From Tigriopus japonicus (taxonomy: Eukaryota; Arthropoda; Copepoda; Harpacticoida; Harpacticidae), in contig JAAGOF010000051.1 of NCBI GenBank assembly GCA_010645155.1, positions 449,324 to 513,323 on the forward strand: 64,000 nucleotides of DNA, in the 5' to 3' direction. Of this stretch, positions 24,466-35,400 are shown piece by piece. The translations under genes were made by a program, and so were the position numbers. Each line of letters opens with the position of its first letter. Positions within the stretch are counted from its first letter, which is position 1. The notes beneath the pieces are model-generated. The model saw only the letters and a program-made list of their open reading frames with translations, was not told where the DNA came from and ran no database searches.

Positions 24466-24976
24466 TCACTGAGGCGATTCTTCTTTTGTCGTTAGACTAT
24501 TTCCATCATTGAAGTCTTTAGGGATGTCCAATTTCTGGCGAGACTTTTCAACATATCGAAATAGACGTGATTCTTGCTCCATTTTCAGAAAGTTGCGTCT
24601 GCAAAATACCCTGGAAAAAGCAAGACCTTTAAATTGTTTGTAACGCAAAATGTCTTCTGATGTGATGAAAGCTTACCAAACACCGAAAGTAACTGCCAAA
24701 TACGTGGTTAGAGCCAGTTTGAGTGGATTTTTACTCGTAGCAAGATTATATCCAATTCCAGTGACACTTCCAGCGAGAATTCCACCCATTAAGCTATCCC
24801 GAAAGCAGGGGATTTTAGCGCAATCCCGGCCAAACAGTTTTAGCGTCTGCAGAAGAAAAGTACGCGATGGAATAGAACAAGATCTTAATTTTCATTATGT
24901 CCCACATGTGTTGGAGAAACGAATCGAGTAGCTAAAGTTAATGTGTTACGTATGAATTTTGCTTGTACTGAACCAT
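24466..24976 (-). CDS. COX20: Cytochrome c oxidase assembly protein COX20
   Basis: Proposed exons on the minus strand: 24976-24950, 24846-24677 and 24610-24466, joining in frame to 113 residues (human COX20 is about 118). COX20 is an inner mitochondrial membrane protein that chaperones newly made COX2 during complex IV assembly. Exon 2 encodes LKLFGRDCAKIPCFRDSLMG followed by a glycine-rich membrane helix (GGILAGSVTGIGYNL) and a second helix (LALTTYLAVTFGVW). These parallel the human LKLLGFLDVENTPC region, its two helices and its CWFHCRYN turn. Exon 3 continues VFCRRNFLKMEQESRLFRY to the stop. The exon 2 acceptor (TTCTTCTGCAG) and both donors are good. The 27-base first exon, with a weak GTAACA donor, was chosen because it gives an ATG in phase 0, and it is the least certain part. 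Confidence 0.72.
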
Positions 24977-25202
24977 CGAGGATGCACCTTATGGAGACAA
25001 GATTATGTACAAACTGGAAATTATTTGATACGTTCTTAATGGAACGATTTTACTCACGAGCTTGCATTCACTGAAAAGTTTTGGTATATGTTTTTATTGA
25101 TATCTTCGTCTATGACAATCTTCAAATAAATAAGGAAGAAAATAAACTGCTCAAGAATTCATAATCATATTCATAACAAACAATCACAACGATCATTGGA
25201 TT

Positions 25203-27356
25203 TCAAGCGGCAGCGTCAAAAAAACAGTCAATCAACGCCGAAACTTGGGCAGGAGTATACTTGACGTATTTTTCGGGGTGTTTGGTAAATGCCACGTTGA
25301 CGTACTTCTCGTAGAAGCTATTGTATTTGGGGAGAATATACTCTTTGTTGTCCCTTTTGAGACTTTCCCGCAATTCCACATCAGGCACGGAATAACTTCT
25401 TTGTGTGGTAGCAATATCCTCGATCTCCTTGTTGAACCCAGCGAATTTCTCCTTGATAATACGACAATATTTATCCGACAAGCGTCCAGGGGCCATTAGA
25501 ATAGCCGTGGGAATATCATCCGGCGACCAAATGTAATTCAAAACCCGGCCCCAACTTTGGGAGTACAGTCGTTTTTGCTCGAGGATCATGGCGTTGTAGT
25601 TCTCCTCACATTCCGGTTCAGCCAATTGAACCACATCCAAAAGACCACATTTTTGTAGCGATTTCAGGATGTACTCGTTGTTATTCAAACGGAAGATGGC
25701 TTTGAGAAAAGCATCCGAATAAGTGTCGCTTTTGTTCACCAAGGTCAGGTTGAGTTGGACCAAAACCTTCTTGATATAAAGACCGACGAGGGCATGATTA
25801 CGATCATTGACCGAAATCTTCCGAGGCAATCGAAGTAACGTTTGATTGTAGGAAGTGTCCTGAGTTAGGATGGCTGAGATGGTTTCGATGTAGTCGAGTA
25901 GTTGCTCCAGGAAGAGAATAACATTCGACGTCAATTGGAACACGGTCCCATCCCGAGGCATTTTCTCTTTGGTCGTGGCATCCGATCGAATCCCATCTAC
26001 GAACCCATCCAAGGCCATGGAACCGGTGGCGAAGAATTGGTTGATGAGACTGTTGTATTTGGAGCGAATCCCAACATCGGATCCCTCTAAAGTTCGATCC
26101 ATCTGAGGCTTGAGCGACATCAGATTGCGAATAATATAAAACAACGACATTATGGCCAAGAAATCGTTATTGGACACGGCACTCTTGACTCGACCGATAA
26201 TAGCCTCACCATCCGTTATCACTGAGGCCATGCTTTCCTTAACGATACGCTCAAAAACGGCTTTCTGATACTGGGGCGGTATAATCCCAACCATCAGAAC
26301 TTGTTCGCTCTTCATCAATCTCTGTAAAGCTGTAACGCAGAGACAGAAAGTGTCCACCTCCCATTCTCCAGCCGCATCTTCTTGAATGGCAGCTCCACCC
26401 AAGGATCGTCGACCCACGGCCAATCCCGTGGCCGCTTCCATTCGATGACTGAAGCTACTAAATTTTCGATTCAATGACGATTGAATTCTCGACACCTTCT
26501 TCCCCGTGGGCGTGCCACTGCCACCCTCCATTACCATAGGACTGGAGAACTTTCTAGGCAAAGAGGGACTGACTTTGAGCTGGCGAACACTCCCACCACT
26601 CATCGATTTCCGATGATGCTTCAATTGATCCAAACTTTGCATCACGACCTTTCCTCGTTCTGCGGCATACACATGGAGAAACTGATCGTGATCATTGAGA
26701 TTGAGCCATTCCGCAATCTGAATCAAGTTAGTTTGAACATCTTCGGGAAAAGGGTGTAACGAAGCAAAATCATCGCGATTTGAATCCACCGACTGATCGT
26801 CCTCCAAAGCAATCGCATCCAACAATTGCGGGGGTGGAATAGCTTTGGAATATTTCTCGACCAAATCTCGGAATTCTCTAGACAAAGCTTCTCCTCCCTT
26901 CTCATATCGCGACTTGACATTTTCTAGCTCCAAACTTTGCGGATTATGTCGCTCAAAATAATCCAAGGCGCCTTTCAATCTAGACATAGTATGCAAATAA
27001 TGCTCCAAAGAACCCGCCTCGCCCAAAGTCGGCCCGGATTCGACGGTTTTCTCGACCTCATCAGCCACTTTATAGAAGGCAATCACGTGATCCAAAGCCG
27101 AGAGCGTCATATCAATGTTCTCTTGGCGTCGTTGGAGATTCTCGGTCTCTTGATACACGGGCAAAATGGTGCCTTCCAATTTGGACAACTTGGATTCGAA
27201 CGAGGCTAGAATGGAATCCATCCCCGCGGTCAAGTGCTTGGAAGCCTTCATGGAGTCCTCCAAGGCGGCCAAACGCTCCTCTTCCACTTCGAGACGTCGT
27301 TGAACACTGAGCTTGACCTCGGTGGGGTCACGCCCTCCCAAAACCCAAGCCGTCAT
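25203..27356 (-). CDS. EXOC7: Exocyst complex component 7 (Exo70)
   Basis: One intronless frame of 717 residues, close to the usual Exo70 length. Exo70 binds PI(4,5)P2 and Rho-family GTPases and helps tether secretory vesicles to the plasma membrane as part of the octameric exocyst. The N-terminal coiled coil (about 15-110, including SILASFESKLSKLEGTILPV and ALDHVIAFY) matches human EXOC7. The C-terminal half carries the Exo70 helical bundle, ending in a basic stretch before SALIDCFFDAAA. Residues 240-330 include a basic, serine-rich insert. The ATG at 27,356 is the only in-frame start after an upstream TAA and gives an N-terminus similar in length to the human protein. An upstream exon-like ATG segment (27,509-27,607) would splice out of frame with it and may be a uORF; see findings. 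Confidence 0.95.
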   Translation of the reverse strand: MTAWVLGGRDPTEVKLSVQRRLEVEEERLAALEDSMKASKHLTAGMDSILASFESKLSKLEGTILPVYQETENLQRRQENIDMTLSALDHVIAFYKVADEVEKTVESGPTLGEAGSLEHYLHTMSRLKGALDYFERHNPQSLELENVKSRYEKGGEALSREFRDLVEKYSKAIPPPQLLDAIALEDDQSVDSNRDDFASLHPFPEDVQTNLIQIAEWLNLNDHDQFLHVYAAERGKVVMQSLDQLKHHRKSMSGGSVRQLKVSPSLPRKFSSPMVMEGGSGTPTGKKVSRIQSSLNRKFSSFSHRMEAATGLAVGRRSLGGAAIQEDAAGEWEVDTFCLCVTALQRLMKSEQVLMVGIIPPQYQKAVFERIVKESMASVITDGEAIIGRVKSAVSNNDFLAIMSLFYIIRNLMSLKPQMDRTLEGSDVGIRSKYNSLINQFFATGSMALDGFVDGIRSDATTKEKMPRDGTVFQLTSNVILFLEQLLDYIETISAILTQDTSYNQTLLRLPRKISVNDRNHALVGLYIKKVLVQLNLTLVNKSDTYSDAFLKAIFRLNNNEYILKSLQKCGLLDVVQLAEPECEENYNAMILEQKRLYSQSWGRVLNYIWSPDDIPTAILMAPGRLSDKYCRIIKEKFAGFNKEIEDIATTQRSYSVPDVELRESLKRDNKEYILPKYNSFYEKYVNVAFTKHPEKYVKYTPAQVSALIDCFFDAAA

Positions 27357-27607
27357 CTTGGAACGCCTCTCGATCTTTTGAGAGGTTCTTCTTCTTTACG
27401 AATCAAAGTCAAAGTCAGCTGATGCTGCAGAACAGTCACTTTTAGTGAATCGTTTTACCTGTGCGGTTTTGAAGAATGCATTTTGAGGGGTGATGAATAT
27501 GGACTTACCCTTTTTTTGGGTGCCTCTTCTTCTTGTTCGGAGTCGATGGAGGCGGGGAGAGGTTCATTTAGGGAGGCCGGAGGATCATTGGAGGACGACG
27601 ACGACAT
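27353..27607 (-). promoter_or_regulatory. Possible spliced upstream ORF ending on the EXOC7 start codon
   Basis: An ATG at 27,607 opens 33 codons (MSSSSSNDPPASL..., ending APKKR at 27,509) followed by a GTAAGT donor. The best acceptor downstream (CTGCAG, exon resuming at 27,424) continues in phase 0 for 23 codons and stops at TGA 27,355-27,353. That stop overlaps the EXOC7 ATG as ATGA. The arrangement could allow termination-reinitiation. Alternatively the segment is an alternative first exon joined by a poor CCAAG/ATG acceptor. Confidence 0.35.
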
Positions 27608-28710
27608 GATTTAATATGAAGTGGCGATTGGAGTTATGTATGTTTTGGTCATGCCTGTTTTGAGGAGAAAGAAGTTTTTCTATCAGATAATAATCACTAG
27701 GGGTCGTACCTTAGAAGACAGGAATTAGTTTAGGAAAATTTCAATGATTTTGAGTTTTAAGGTATGGTGTGAAAAGATGAATGTTGGATGAATGACTAGT
27801 TCCGAGGAAGGATGTTTTAGTTGAACATAATACTTCCTGGATCTGTCATAGAACTCAATTTGACAAAGCTTTCCTCCATAGTGTCGCTAGATTTCGGTAA
27901 ATGAGGTTTGCATTGGAAAAATTGAATTTTACTGGAATCAAAATGAAAATGCAAAGTTTAGCCAAAAGTAACAAAAAGAAAGTTTCATAGTATCGAAAAA
28001 ATTTACTTCGCCGGCAAGCTTTCTTAAAAGTTTATTGTTTATTTAAAAAAAACATGGAGTTCCAAAATAAAATTATCTATTTATTTTTCAAGTTATATTC
28101 TTTTTATGTATTTGAACTCCTAAAGAAAATAGAAAAAAGAGTTCCATCTCATACATAAATCGAGTTCTTCATCAGCACATATTTGAGCGTTTTCATGAAT
28201 ATCGTCCAAAGATGTTAAACGATGAGTTTCAGAAACATCAATATCATCATCAGCCGATAATACTCAATCACCTCATGTATCCGGAAAATGTAAAGTTTCG
28301 CAAGTCCTGTTGCATTTACCTAGATACGTCTTTACATTTACCTGATTATCTACCAATGGAATTCAATCTGATTTTAACAATGGTACTTTTTGATTATTCT
28401 CTATGACTGAAGGCATTTTTCATAGAAAGACAAGTATACAGTTTCACAATGAAATCGTGTGCGCAAAATGATTGAGCAGATTGAAAATCAGATTGAACAC
28501 CAGTACCTGATATGAAGAAGAACTGGGTTGGGGATCAAATTTTCAGAACTCTGCTAAGCCTTTATTTAATAAAGAAGTAAGAAAAATATCAATCAAACAA
28601 AAGTATAAAATATGAGGCAGATTTTGGCGTGCATGGGCATCAAAACAAAGTGCAATAGGTTTTTCGACTTCCATCAAACATGAGATGGTTAATGACGACG
28701 AACGACTCTC
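27608..28710. other. Intergenic between EXOC7 and SCYL3
   Basis: AT-rich, no supported coding sequence. It contains the EXOC7 upstream region on the left and the SCYL3 3' untranslated region on the right; a minus-strand AATAAA for SCYL3 lies at 28,561-28,566. Confidence 0.6.
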
Positions 28711-31145
28711 TTAAACAGGAATGATCTCGTCCTCAACATCTTCATTGCCCCATCCATCTTCTTCCCATCCATCGGGATCGGCCTCGACATCAAATTTTGA
28801 TTTCATGCTATTTTCCTTAGCATTTTCAGCCTCAATCTCCAATAAGCTCTTGCCCCTAAGTTTGATTTCGGGCTCCATATCGGCAAAGAAATCGACCTCC
28901 GGACTAGCTTTCTTGGATTTTGATACCTTGATATCCATCTCAGTGATATCAGGCACCTGAATTATTGCTTTGGGTAAGCTTGAACTCGATCTGGCCAAAT
29001 TCACAGGGTTGATCTCGTCCAATTGAAATGAACTCGCGTCCTCATTAATTGGAGAGGGTGGGAAAACGCCATCTTTGATTATCTCCTCTTCGCCGCCCCA
29101 GTCATCCCAAATATCATCATTGAAGAGGATCTCGTCGGTTTTGACGGGGTCCGTTTCGGGATCACTTTCTTCGGCTCCAATTGGGGAATGTCGATGGGAC
29201 GGTAAATTTAAGCCAGACTCCGGACTTGAAGATCCATTCTCACGGCGAGATGGAAGAACAATCTCTGTAAAACAAACCGAATTGATTTTGCAGAGTTTTA
29301 GCTTCAAAGAAATACTTCTTTTAACTTCGATGAATCTCGAAGCAATTTCAGTTTAAATACAGACTTATTAAAAAGGCGACGATACCTGCATTTGACAAAG
29401 GATTTTTCTTTGACTTTCTTGTCAATCCATTAGGTGCCTAAAAATTATTTTAAAAAAACGATATTGAAAATGTTTTGAGAAAGTGGTCCAATGGGGTAGC
29501 TATATTACTTGTTGAGGCTTGCCATCGCTGAACACTCTTCGTTGTTTCTTTCCAACCACCACTTCAGCTCCAAGAATAGGAACCAACTCCGCCAAAGCTC
29601 GCAAAGTCGAGGCCACCATGTCATCGTTGATGTCTTTCATACCGATTAGCAATAGAGGAAGAATTTCTTCTTCCAAGATCACAGTGGGAATCGTATGGCA
29701 ATAAGATGAAAAGTGGCTAGAAAATGGGGAATATTGTATGATTTTTGATGTGGCAAACCATGAACATATTGTTCACTTACTCGAGAAGAATCGTTCGCAC
29801 CGAGTAGTCCCTGACGTGAAATATCTTTTGAATCATTGGGACGGCATGATCTTTGAAAGCTTGCAAGCTAAACACGGGGTTCAATTTCTCATCTGGTTGA
29901 AAAACTCGAAGATCGCCGGAACCTGTGACAAGAAATGGCTTGATTTTATCTATAAAAAATGTTAAGAATCCAAATGCTTACCTTGGCATTCATAGGGAGT
30001 TAACAAGGATGGAATCACGCATCTAACAGCGGTGGCGTCCAATAAAACTACACGGGAAAGCAACAAAGGAAGCATATGTTGACCGATTACTTGTTCATCT
30101 TGGACCTCAAAGAGTTTAGGCAGGAGATCAGAAAAGAAAGAATCCTTGTCGGATTTGCTTTTCAATGGTAAATGCCGTAAGAACTCGATGATGTCGATGA
30201 ATTTGTCTTGAAATACCACATGGTCTTGTATTTGTCGCAAACTCGGCCTCAAATCCGGATTAGGATTGAGCATCCTTTCAAGAATGTACATGGAGAAACT
30301 CATTAGAGAATCAAAGTCTGAAACATGAATTACCCCTATTTGAAAGCCAAACTAAAAGGCATTTGATGGATTTATGTATGTGGATACCTGATTGTGCGTG
30401 ACTAGAGAGAACCTCTTTGGCTAGGATTCCGAACCCAAAAACATCTCTGGCCAGTGAATTTTTCAGCCCATCAGGGGTGTTTTCTTCGGGAGGTATGCTC
30501 TTCTCATATCGTTGTGAGCGATTCTTTTGCAGGAAAGAGTTGTTCATTTCGTGTATACTGGACAGAGAAGAAACCAAGTTATTAAAAGCTGATCCAATTA
30601 TGATGGAAAGAAATCAACGAACCTTTTGGCAAATTCCATCCCCGCCAATTTCCATCGTCCACTTGTGGTCACAAAAATCGAGTGAAGATGGAGATTGTTA
30701 TGGCATATTTTAGCCCGATTATGTAAAAAGTCCAATGCTGTGAGGACATCATACAGGCCTAAAACCACTTGCATCGGGGTTTGTTGGTTCAAAACAGCCC
30801 CCAAAGGGTACACTTTCTCCGTGAAGAGATACAGAGTCCCATTTTTAGAACAGCTCGTTACGAACTTTAAAATGTTTGGGTGTCGAAACAGTTTCAGGTT
30901 CTGAGAAACATATCAAATGATTCAATGAACGAGAGATTTTCTGGAACAAAAATAATGTCAACTCTCTTTACCGTTTCTAAGGCCTTCAACAAAGAGTCCG
31001 ATGCAGAGGGTAACGTGTCGACAAAAACTGTCAGTCCTTCATCGTCTTTTTGAGCGTGGTGCAAAGACCATCCATGAGCCGACAGAATCGGACTTTCGTC
31101 CACTTTGAATTGGGAAAGAGCCGCACTGCTTGATTCGTTTCCCAT
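28711..31145 (-). CDS. SCYL3: SCY1-like pseudokinase 3
   Basis: Eight exons (31145-30972, 30900-30623, 30557-30388, 30317-29982, 29922-29781, 29716-29509, 29437-29386, 29264-28711) join in frame to 637 residues. SCYL3 (PACE-1) is a catalytically dead kinase that acts at Golgi and lamellipodial membranes. The protein starts MGNESSS, a likely N-myristoylation signal as in human SCYL3. The pseudokinase domain (about 20-230) has HNN where active kinases have HRD, and GME in place of DFG. HEAT-like repeats follow (about 250-420, for example LPLLLSRVV and ILPLLLIGMKDINDDMVAST). The acidic C-terminus keeps the family signatures VDFFADMEPEIKLR and DGWEEDGW. One donor (AAAAG/GTTCGT after exon 2) is atypical but needed for the frame. 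The gene faces CFAP206 head to head with 759 bases between start codons. Confidence 0.93.
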
Positions 31146-31904
31146 TACCTGAAAAGTGCATGTTTTGAGAAAAGGGATGGCAAACATTTACTACTCAGAA
31201 TCACTCTTGTGTAGTCTAAAATCCTTCTAAGGATCGAATTTAGTAAGGCTATTTTAGGGTGAAGCGGTAGAGCGATGTTGAATTATTCTTGTTGGTTTGT
31301 TTTCTCACACTGTGAATTTGATGGTCAATGAACGATAACAATGGTAATGGATCCCTTCCAATGATTGATCTTGCATGGAAGAAGAGGGCAGTTTTGTTTT
31401 CGAAGGTATTCTACACTCTCCCATTCGCTTTCTGTAAAGTCTATCGTGTGCGAGCAACACTCAAGGCCGTGTGGCCTTTTGTAACAGAGTCTTAGGTCAC
31501 GCGATCGTCGATTTTCTATGGAACTACCAAATCTAATGTATTTTGCAAAGCCACCCTAGAAGCCAACCAAAATCTCCACAACTAAGTCTACATCAGAGTG
31601 AATATGTTGGTCCGGAATCGTGGTGGAGTCGCTAATTAGCACTTCATTTTAGATGAACACTCTCTCTCTGACTTTGGCTTTCAACCTTGAGAGCCATTGT
31701 GATAGCCTCGCCTCAAAAGGGCACCTTTTGTTCCATCGCTCCTTGGAACTTTCTGCTGTTGTTTCATGAGAACCAAGACAAATGGTCCTTTCGGTCCACT
31801 TTAAGTCTAAGGCTCATTCATTCATTCGTTGGCTCACCATGGAGCAGGTAATCATCTAAACGAAGTTCTTCTCTTACTACTTAAATTTCATTTCTAATTT
31901 GGCT
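31146..31904. promoter_or_regulatory. Shared 5' region of SCYL3 and CFAP206
   Basis: The start codons of two divergently transcribed genes are 759 bases apart. A CACTTTTCAG/GTAATG acceptor-like site immediately upstream of the SCYL3 ATG suggests a 5' untranslated exon on that side. No TATA box stands out. A bidirectional promoter is likely from position alone. Confidence 0.4.
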
Positions 31905-33720
31905 ATGGCAAATCAGGATTTCTCTGGCTTCTCCGACGAACCCATCTCGGCTATTGTCGAGCACTTGCTTCAGGATCCCAAATTTGGGTTTGATCCCAAC
32001 GAGAAATGGAACGAGGATGAACTTGATCGACTGGTTTTTATTGCCACTGACAAACTCGAGAATGATACCGATCCCATGTTTGGCACCATTAGGATGCAAG
32101 TAAGAATCTGCCAATAGGGGTTTCGTCTACGGTAGTTTCCGTTGTAAAACAATGATTTCGTTCTTACAGATAGATTTTGAGCGTGTTTATAAGACTAGTG
32201 AGGCTATCAAAGACAGCTTCGAGCGACAAACTCAGCGAAAGCTTCGTCCATTTGTGCACGAGATTTGCGAATCTCATCCGAGAGTCCGGAGCAATGTCGA
32301 ATACATCCAGGACAAATTAGCTCAAGCTATCCTTCTCAATTCGGGTCTTGGCAGTCCTTTTACCCCCACAACACTCAGAGAGATCAGACTGATTGTAAAA
32401 TCCGTCTTTCCAATGCAAAATGTGAAGGTCTTCGTGAATCAATCTTTGGCGAACAAGAAGCTCCAGGTCCAAGAGTTATTTCTTTTGGTCACAGGCATTC
32501 GTATATTCAATTGGGATTGCCAAACCGGAGGCGTGCCTATAGAAGATGTACCCACTTTAGCCACACGTGAATCCGATAAACTTTTGGACGATATGGGAGC
32601 CATGAAGTTGTACGCCCTCAATAAAATCTACGAATTCACAGCTTTGGGCGAGGTCATCTTTTTCGGGGATGCGGGATCGAAAATCTCCGACAAGGAAGCG
32701 TATGACACGAAATTTGGTTCGGCCTTGCTCCGTCAGTTCATAGTCTATATGAACATTCTCCTCGAGGATGCCAAAACCTGCCATGATAGGATCAATCATC
32801 TTGATCGGGATCTGGTGTTGCACCTCAATCTCCTGAGGAAATCTTTAGCGCACCAAGAGACCGTGTCCACGTTTCGAGTGTTTCCTCAATTCATGGAGTT
32901 AGCTCGGATCTGGTCCAATTTCCGGAAGGAACTCAAAGTGATCCGATATCTCCAACACGCCACAACCCGGATTCATCGTGAAACGCGTTGTCTGAGACAT
33001 ATTTTGGTGAAAAATATGTTGACCAGATGTTCCATAACGTCCATTCCCAGCGATGAAGAGCGATGTGACACGGACAATCTCGAAGTGTCCACACGAAAGT
33101 TCAAGGAGTGTCAGTATTCTCCACGAAATGGGAACGAATCCTCCGCCATTGTTCGTCAATTATCCGGCTTTTGTCCCGTGGCCTTGGCCATTGGCAACGG
33201 AATGCTCATTCCAGCTAACCCCGGTCTAGGATTGATCCAATATCAAGGAAAGTTCTACGAGTTCTCTTCGGTCCAACGAGCTCAACAGTTTGGTCGAAAT
33301 CCGGATGTGATCATGGAAGCGATTCATCGCATTTGGACCAACTTTCCCTTGTTCCAAAAAATGTTCGGCGTTTCTAATCAACCTCAAACTCAGAAAATAT
33401 CTCGTAAGAACGCAAACCTTAATTGGAACATGATGATTTAGCCAGATGTGCCCATGTATTTGATTTTCCTAGGTTCAAAAAAGGAGGTTTCTATTCAAAC
33501 TCCCCTCCATTTCCATCAGTCGCTTAAGGATCCCAACTATGAATGGAACGAGTGGACCATGCGTTTGCAAGCTATTCAGAGGATCAAGATGCAAACCCGT
33601 CGACATCAAACGGTTCAAACTGGTTTGAGCTGTTTCCGAAAAGACCGCGGGACCCAAAGTTTCACGATCGGGGAAGAGGACCAAGGCACGCAAACCCACA
33701 CTGAAGCCATGTCTAATTAG
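31905..33720 (+). CDS. CFAP206: Cilia- and flagella-associated protein 206
   Basis: Three exons (31905-32099, 32170-33403, 33473-33720) join in frame to 558 residues; introns are 70 and 69 bases. CFAP206 is an axonemal protein of the radial spoke 2 region in motile cilia and sperm flagella. Supporting stretches are LLNSGLGSP, LLVTGIRIFNWDC, the FCPVALAIGNGMLIPANPGLGLIQY block matching the human GFCAYTFAAKDGLLLPGNPAIGILKY region, and a C-terminal YEWNEW plus QTGL / GTQTHT motifs like the QTDL / GTQTDT motifs of vertebrate CFAP206. I use ATG 31,905 rather than an in-frame TTG six bases earlier. AATAAA lies 10 bases past the stop (33,731-33,736). In an arthropod this gene implies motile axonemes, most plausibly in sperm. 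Confidence 0.93.
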
Positions 33721-34848
33721 GCGAGATACCAATAAAATCCCTTCAACTTGAACTCGATGTGCAGCTTTCTAGCCAATAAACTGAGCGAATCTTCGAATTA
33801 GTTAGGCCTTACTTGGAGCGTTGGCATTAAGAGTACGTACAAAGTTGGCTTGACAATGGGCTACCATGTAATTTGTAAACCATGTAAATTTTGATTTGAC
33901 AAATCTAATCCTAAGCCAAAGAGTGGAAACGTGATTGATCTAGATATCCCTAGACAGTTCGTAGGTGATGGCAACTCACACGATGAATCGGCCTCAGGCT
34001 CTTCGATCCCAAAACGTTCCCTGGAATTTTCCACTGGGGTGTTTTTGTTGAGTTGTCAATAGAATGGGACACAAACGGAGAGAGAGGATTTTAGAGAACG
34101 GAGAAAGAAAAGAAGAGGACACATGGACAGCGTTGCTGTTTTTTTTTCTAACCTGTACTGCCAGTTTTTTTATTGAAGAAGAAACTCGCGTTATGCCTTT
34201 TGAAACAGCTTTCTCGGTTTTGGAAGCAAAAATTCTTTGTTCTCGATTGAAGATGAGTGAAATATTTTTATTTTTATTGATATTTCATGCCGCAACTTTC
34301 TGCCAATTCCTTCGCTAATGTCATTTTGTCGTTGATTAATGGCAGTGAAAAATGTATTCTGGGAGGGCTACACTCGCAAAAATATGACACGTACAGGTGA
34401 CCAAAATTGAAATAGACAGAATGAGCCATAAAGGCCGAAATAAAATGCATTGGCCTCAAACTGCATTATCTTCAACCGCAATAGAATCTTATATTCAGAA
34501 AGAGTCCAAAAATGATCCTTCAAAGTTGTCAATTCAATAAAATCTCGCCCACNNNNNNNNNNNNNNNNNNNNNNNNNNNNNNNNNNNNNNNNNNNNNNNN
34601 NNNNNNNNNNNNNNNNNNNNNNNNNNNNNNNNNNNNNNNNNNNNNNNNNNNNNNNNNNNNNNNNNNNNNNNTCAGAAAGAGTCCAAAAATGATCCTCCAA
34701 AGTTGTCAATTCAATAAAATCTCGCCCCCAACCGCGCGTAAAAAAGACAAGCCTTGGCCATGTGCTCTTTTTGACTTTAAGAAAACAAACCCCATTTCTC
34801 CTTTGTTTTCTTGGATCTCTTGGAGTCCATCCTCATCGAAAGTGGATC
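33721..34848. other. Intergenic with assembly gap
   Basis: No gene is seen. It holds the CFAP206 poly(A) site, AT-rich DNA, the N gap with duplicated flanks (listed separately) and the presumed 5' untranslated region of MRPL13. Confidence 0.6.
34496..34730. repeat. Direct duplication flanking a 119-N gap
   Basis: The block beginning TCAGAAAGAGTCCAAAAATG at 34,496 recurs at 34,672 on the other side of Ns 34,553-34,671. The two copies differ by one substitution (CTTC versus CTCC) over about 57 bases before diverging at the gap edge. This is either an unresolved tandem repeat or two haplotypes of one site laid end to end by the assembler. Confidence 0.9.
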
Positions 34849-35400
34849 ATGTCCAAGTTCCAGAGGGTGCAACAATGGTCCACCATGGCTCGAACGTGGT
34901 GGTTGTACGACGCTCAATGGCAGAATCCCTTCCAGAGTGCCAAAAAGATCACCCGCGTGTTACAAGGACTGCACAAGCCCATTTATTCGCCCACCGTCGA
35001 TGCCGGCGATCACGTGGTGGTCATCAACAGTCAGAATGTGGCTCTTTTGGGTCGGGAGTGGCAGATGCGGGTCTATTTCCACCACACGGGCTACCCCAAG
35101 ACCCATTTCAAGGGCGGGGCTCGTTGGATTCCCGCTTGGGAGCTTCATTCGCGCGATCCTACGCTCGTTTTGTGGAAGGCCTGCTATAATAACTTGTACG
35201 GGGATATTCAACGCAAGAATTTCATGGCTCGTTTACACGTGTATCCCGATGAACGTGTCCCGGACGAGATCCTGTGCAATATCTCGGGACAGATTCGACC
35301 CGTGAAGCCCGTGCCCAAGAAATTGGAGGAGTTCAGTGCCGAGGAGCGGGCCACGTTCCCGCAACTTTGGGATTTCCCGGAATCGTACACCCGACGATGA
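34849..35400 (+). CDS. MRPL13: Mitochondrial large-subunit ribosomal protein uL13m
   Basis: A single exon of 183 residues, about the size of human MRPL13 (178). It is a structural protein of the mitochondrial 39S-type subunit. Diagnostic segments are QQWSTMARTWWLYDA, LQGLHKPIYSPTVDAGDHVV, HHTGYPK, the HSRDPT motif, ARLHVYPDE(R)VP and the C-terminal ERATFPQLWDFPESY, all aligned in order with the human protein. The longer upstream open frame has no homology and begins at a non-ATG codon, so I start at ATG 34,849. AATAAA lies at about 35,514. Confidence 0.95.
   Translation: MSKFQRVQQWSTMARTWWLYDAQWQNPFQSAKKITRVLQGLHKPIYSPTVDAGDHVVVINSQNVALLGREWQMRVYFHHTGYPKTHFKGGARWIPAWELHSRDPTLVLWKACYNNLYGDIQRKNFMARLHVYPDERVPDEILCNISGQIRPVKPVPKKLEEFSAEERATFPQLWDFPESYTRR

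Noticed and set aside
24650..24931. 93-codon plus-strand ATG frame
   Set aside because: It is antisense to COX20 exon 2, which has clear homology and splice sites.
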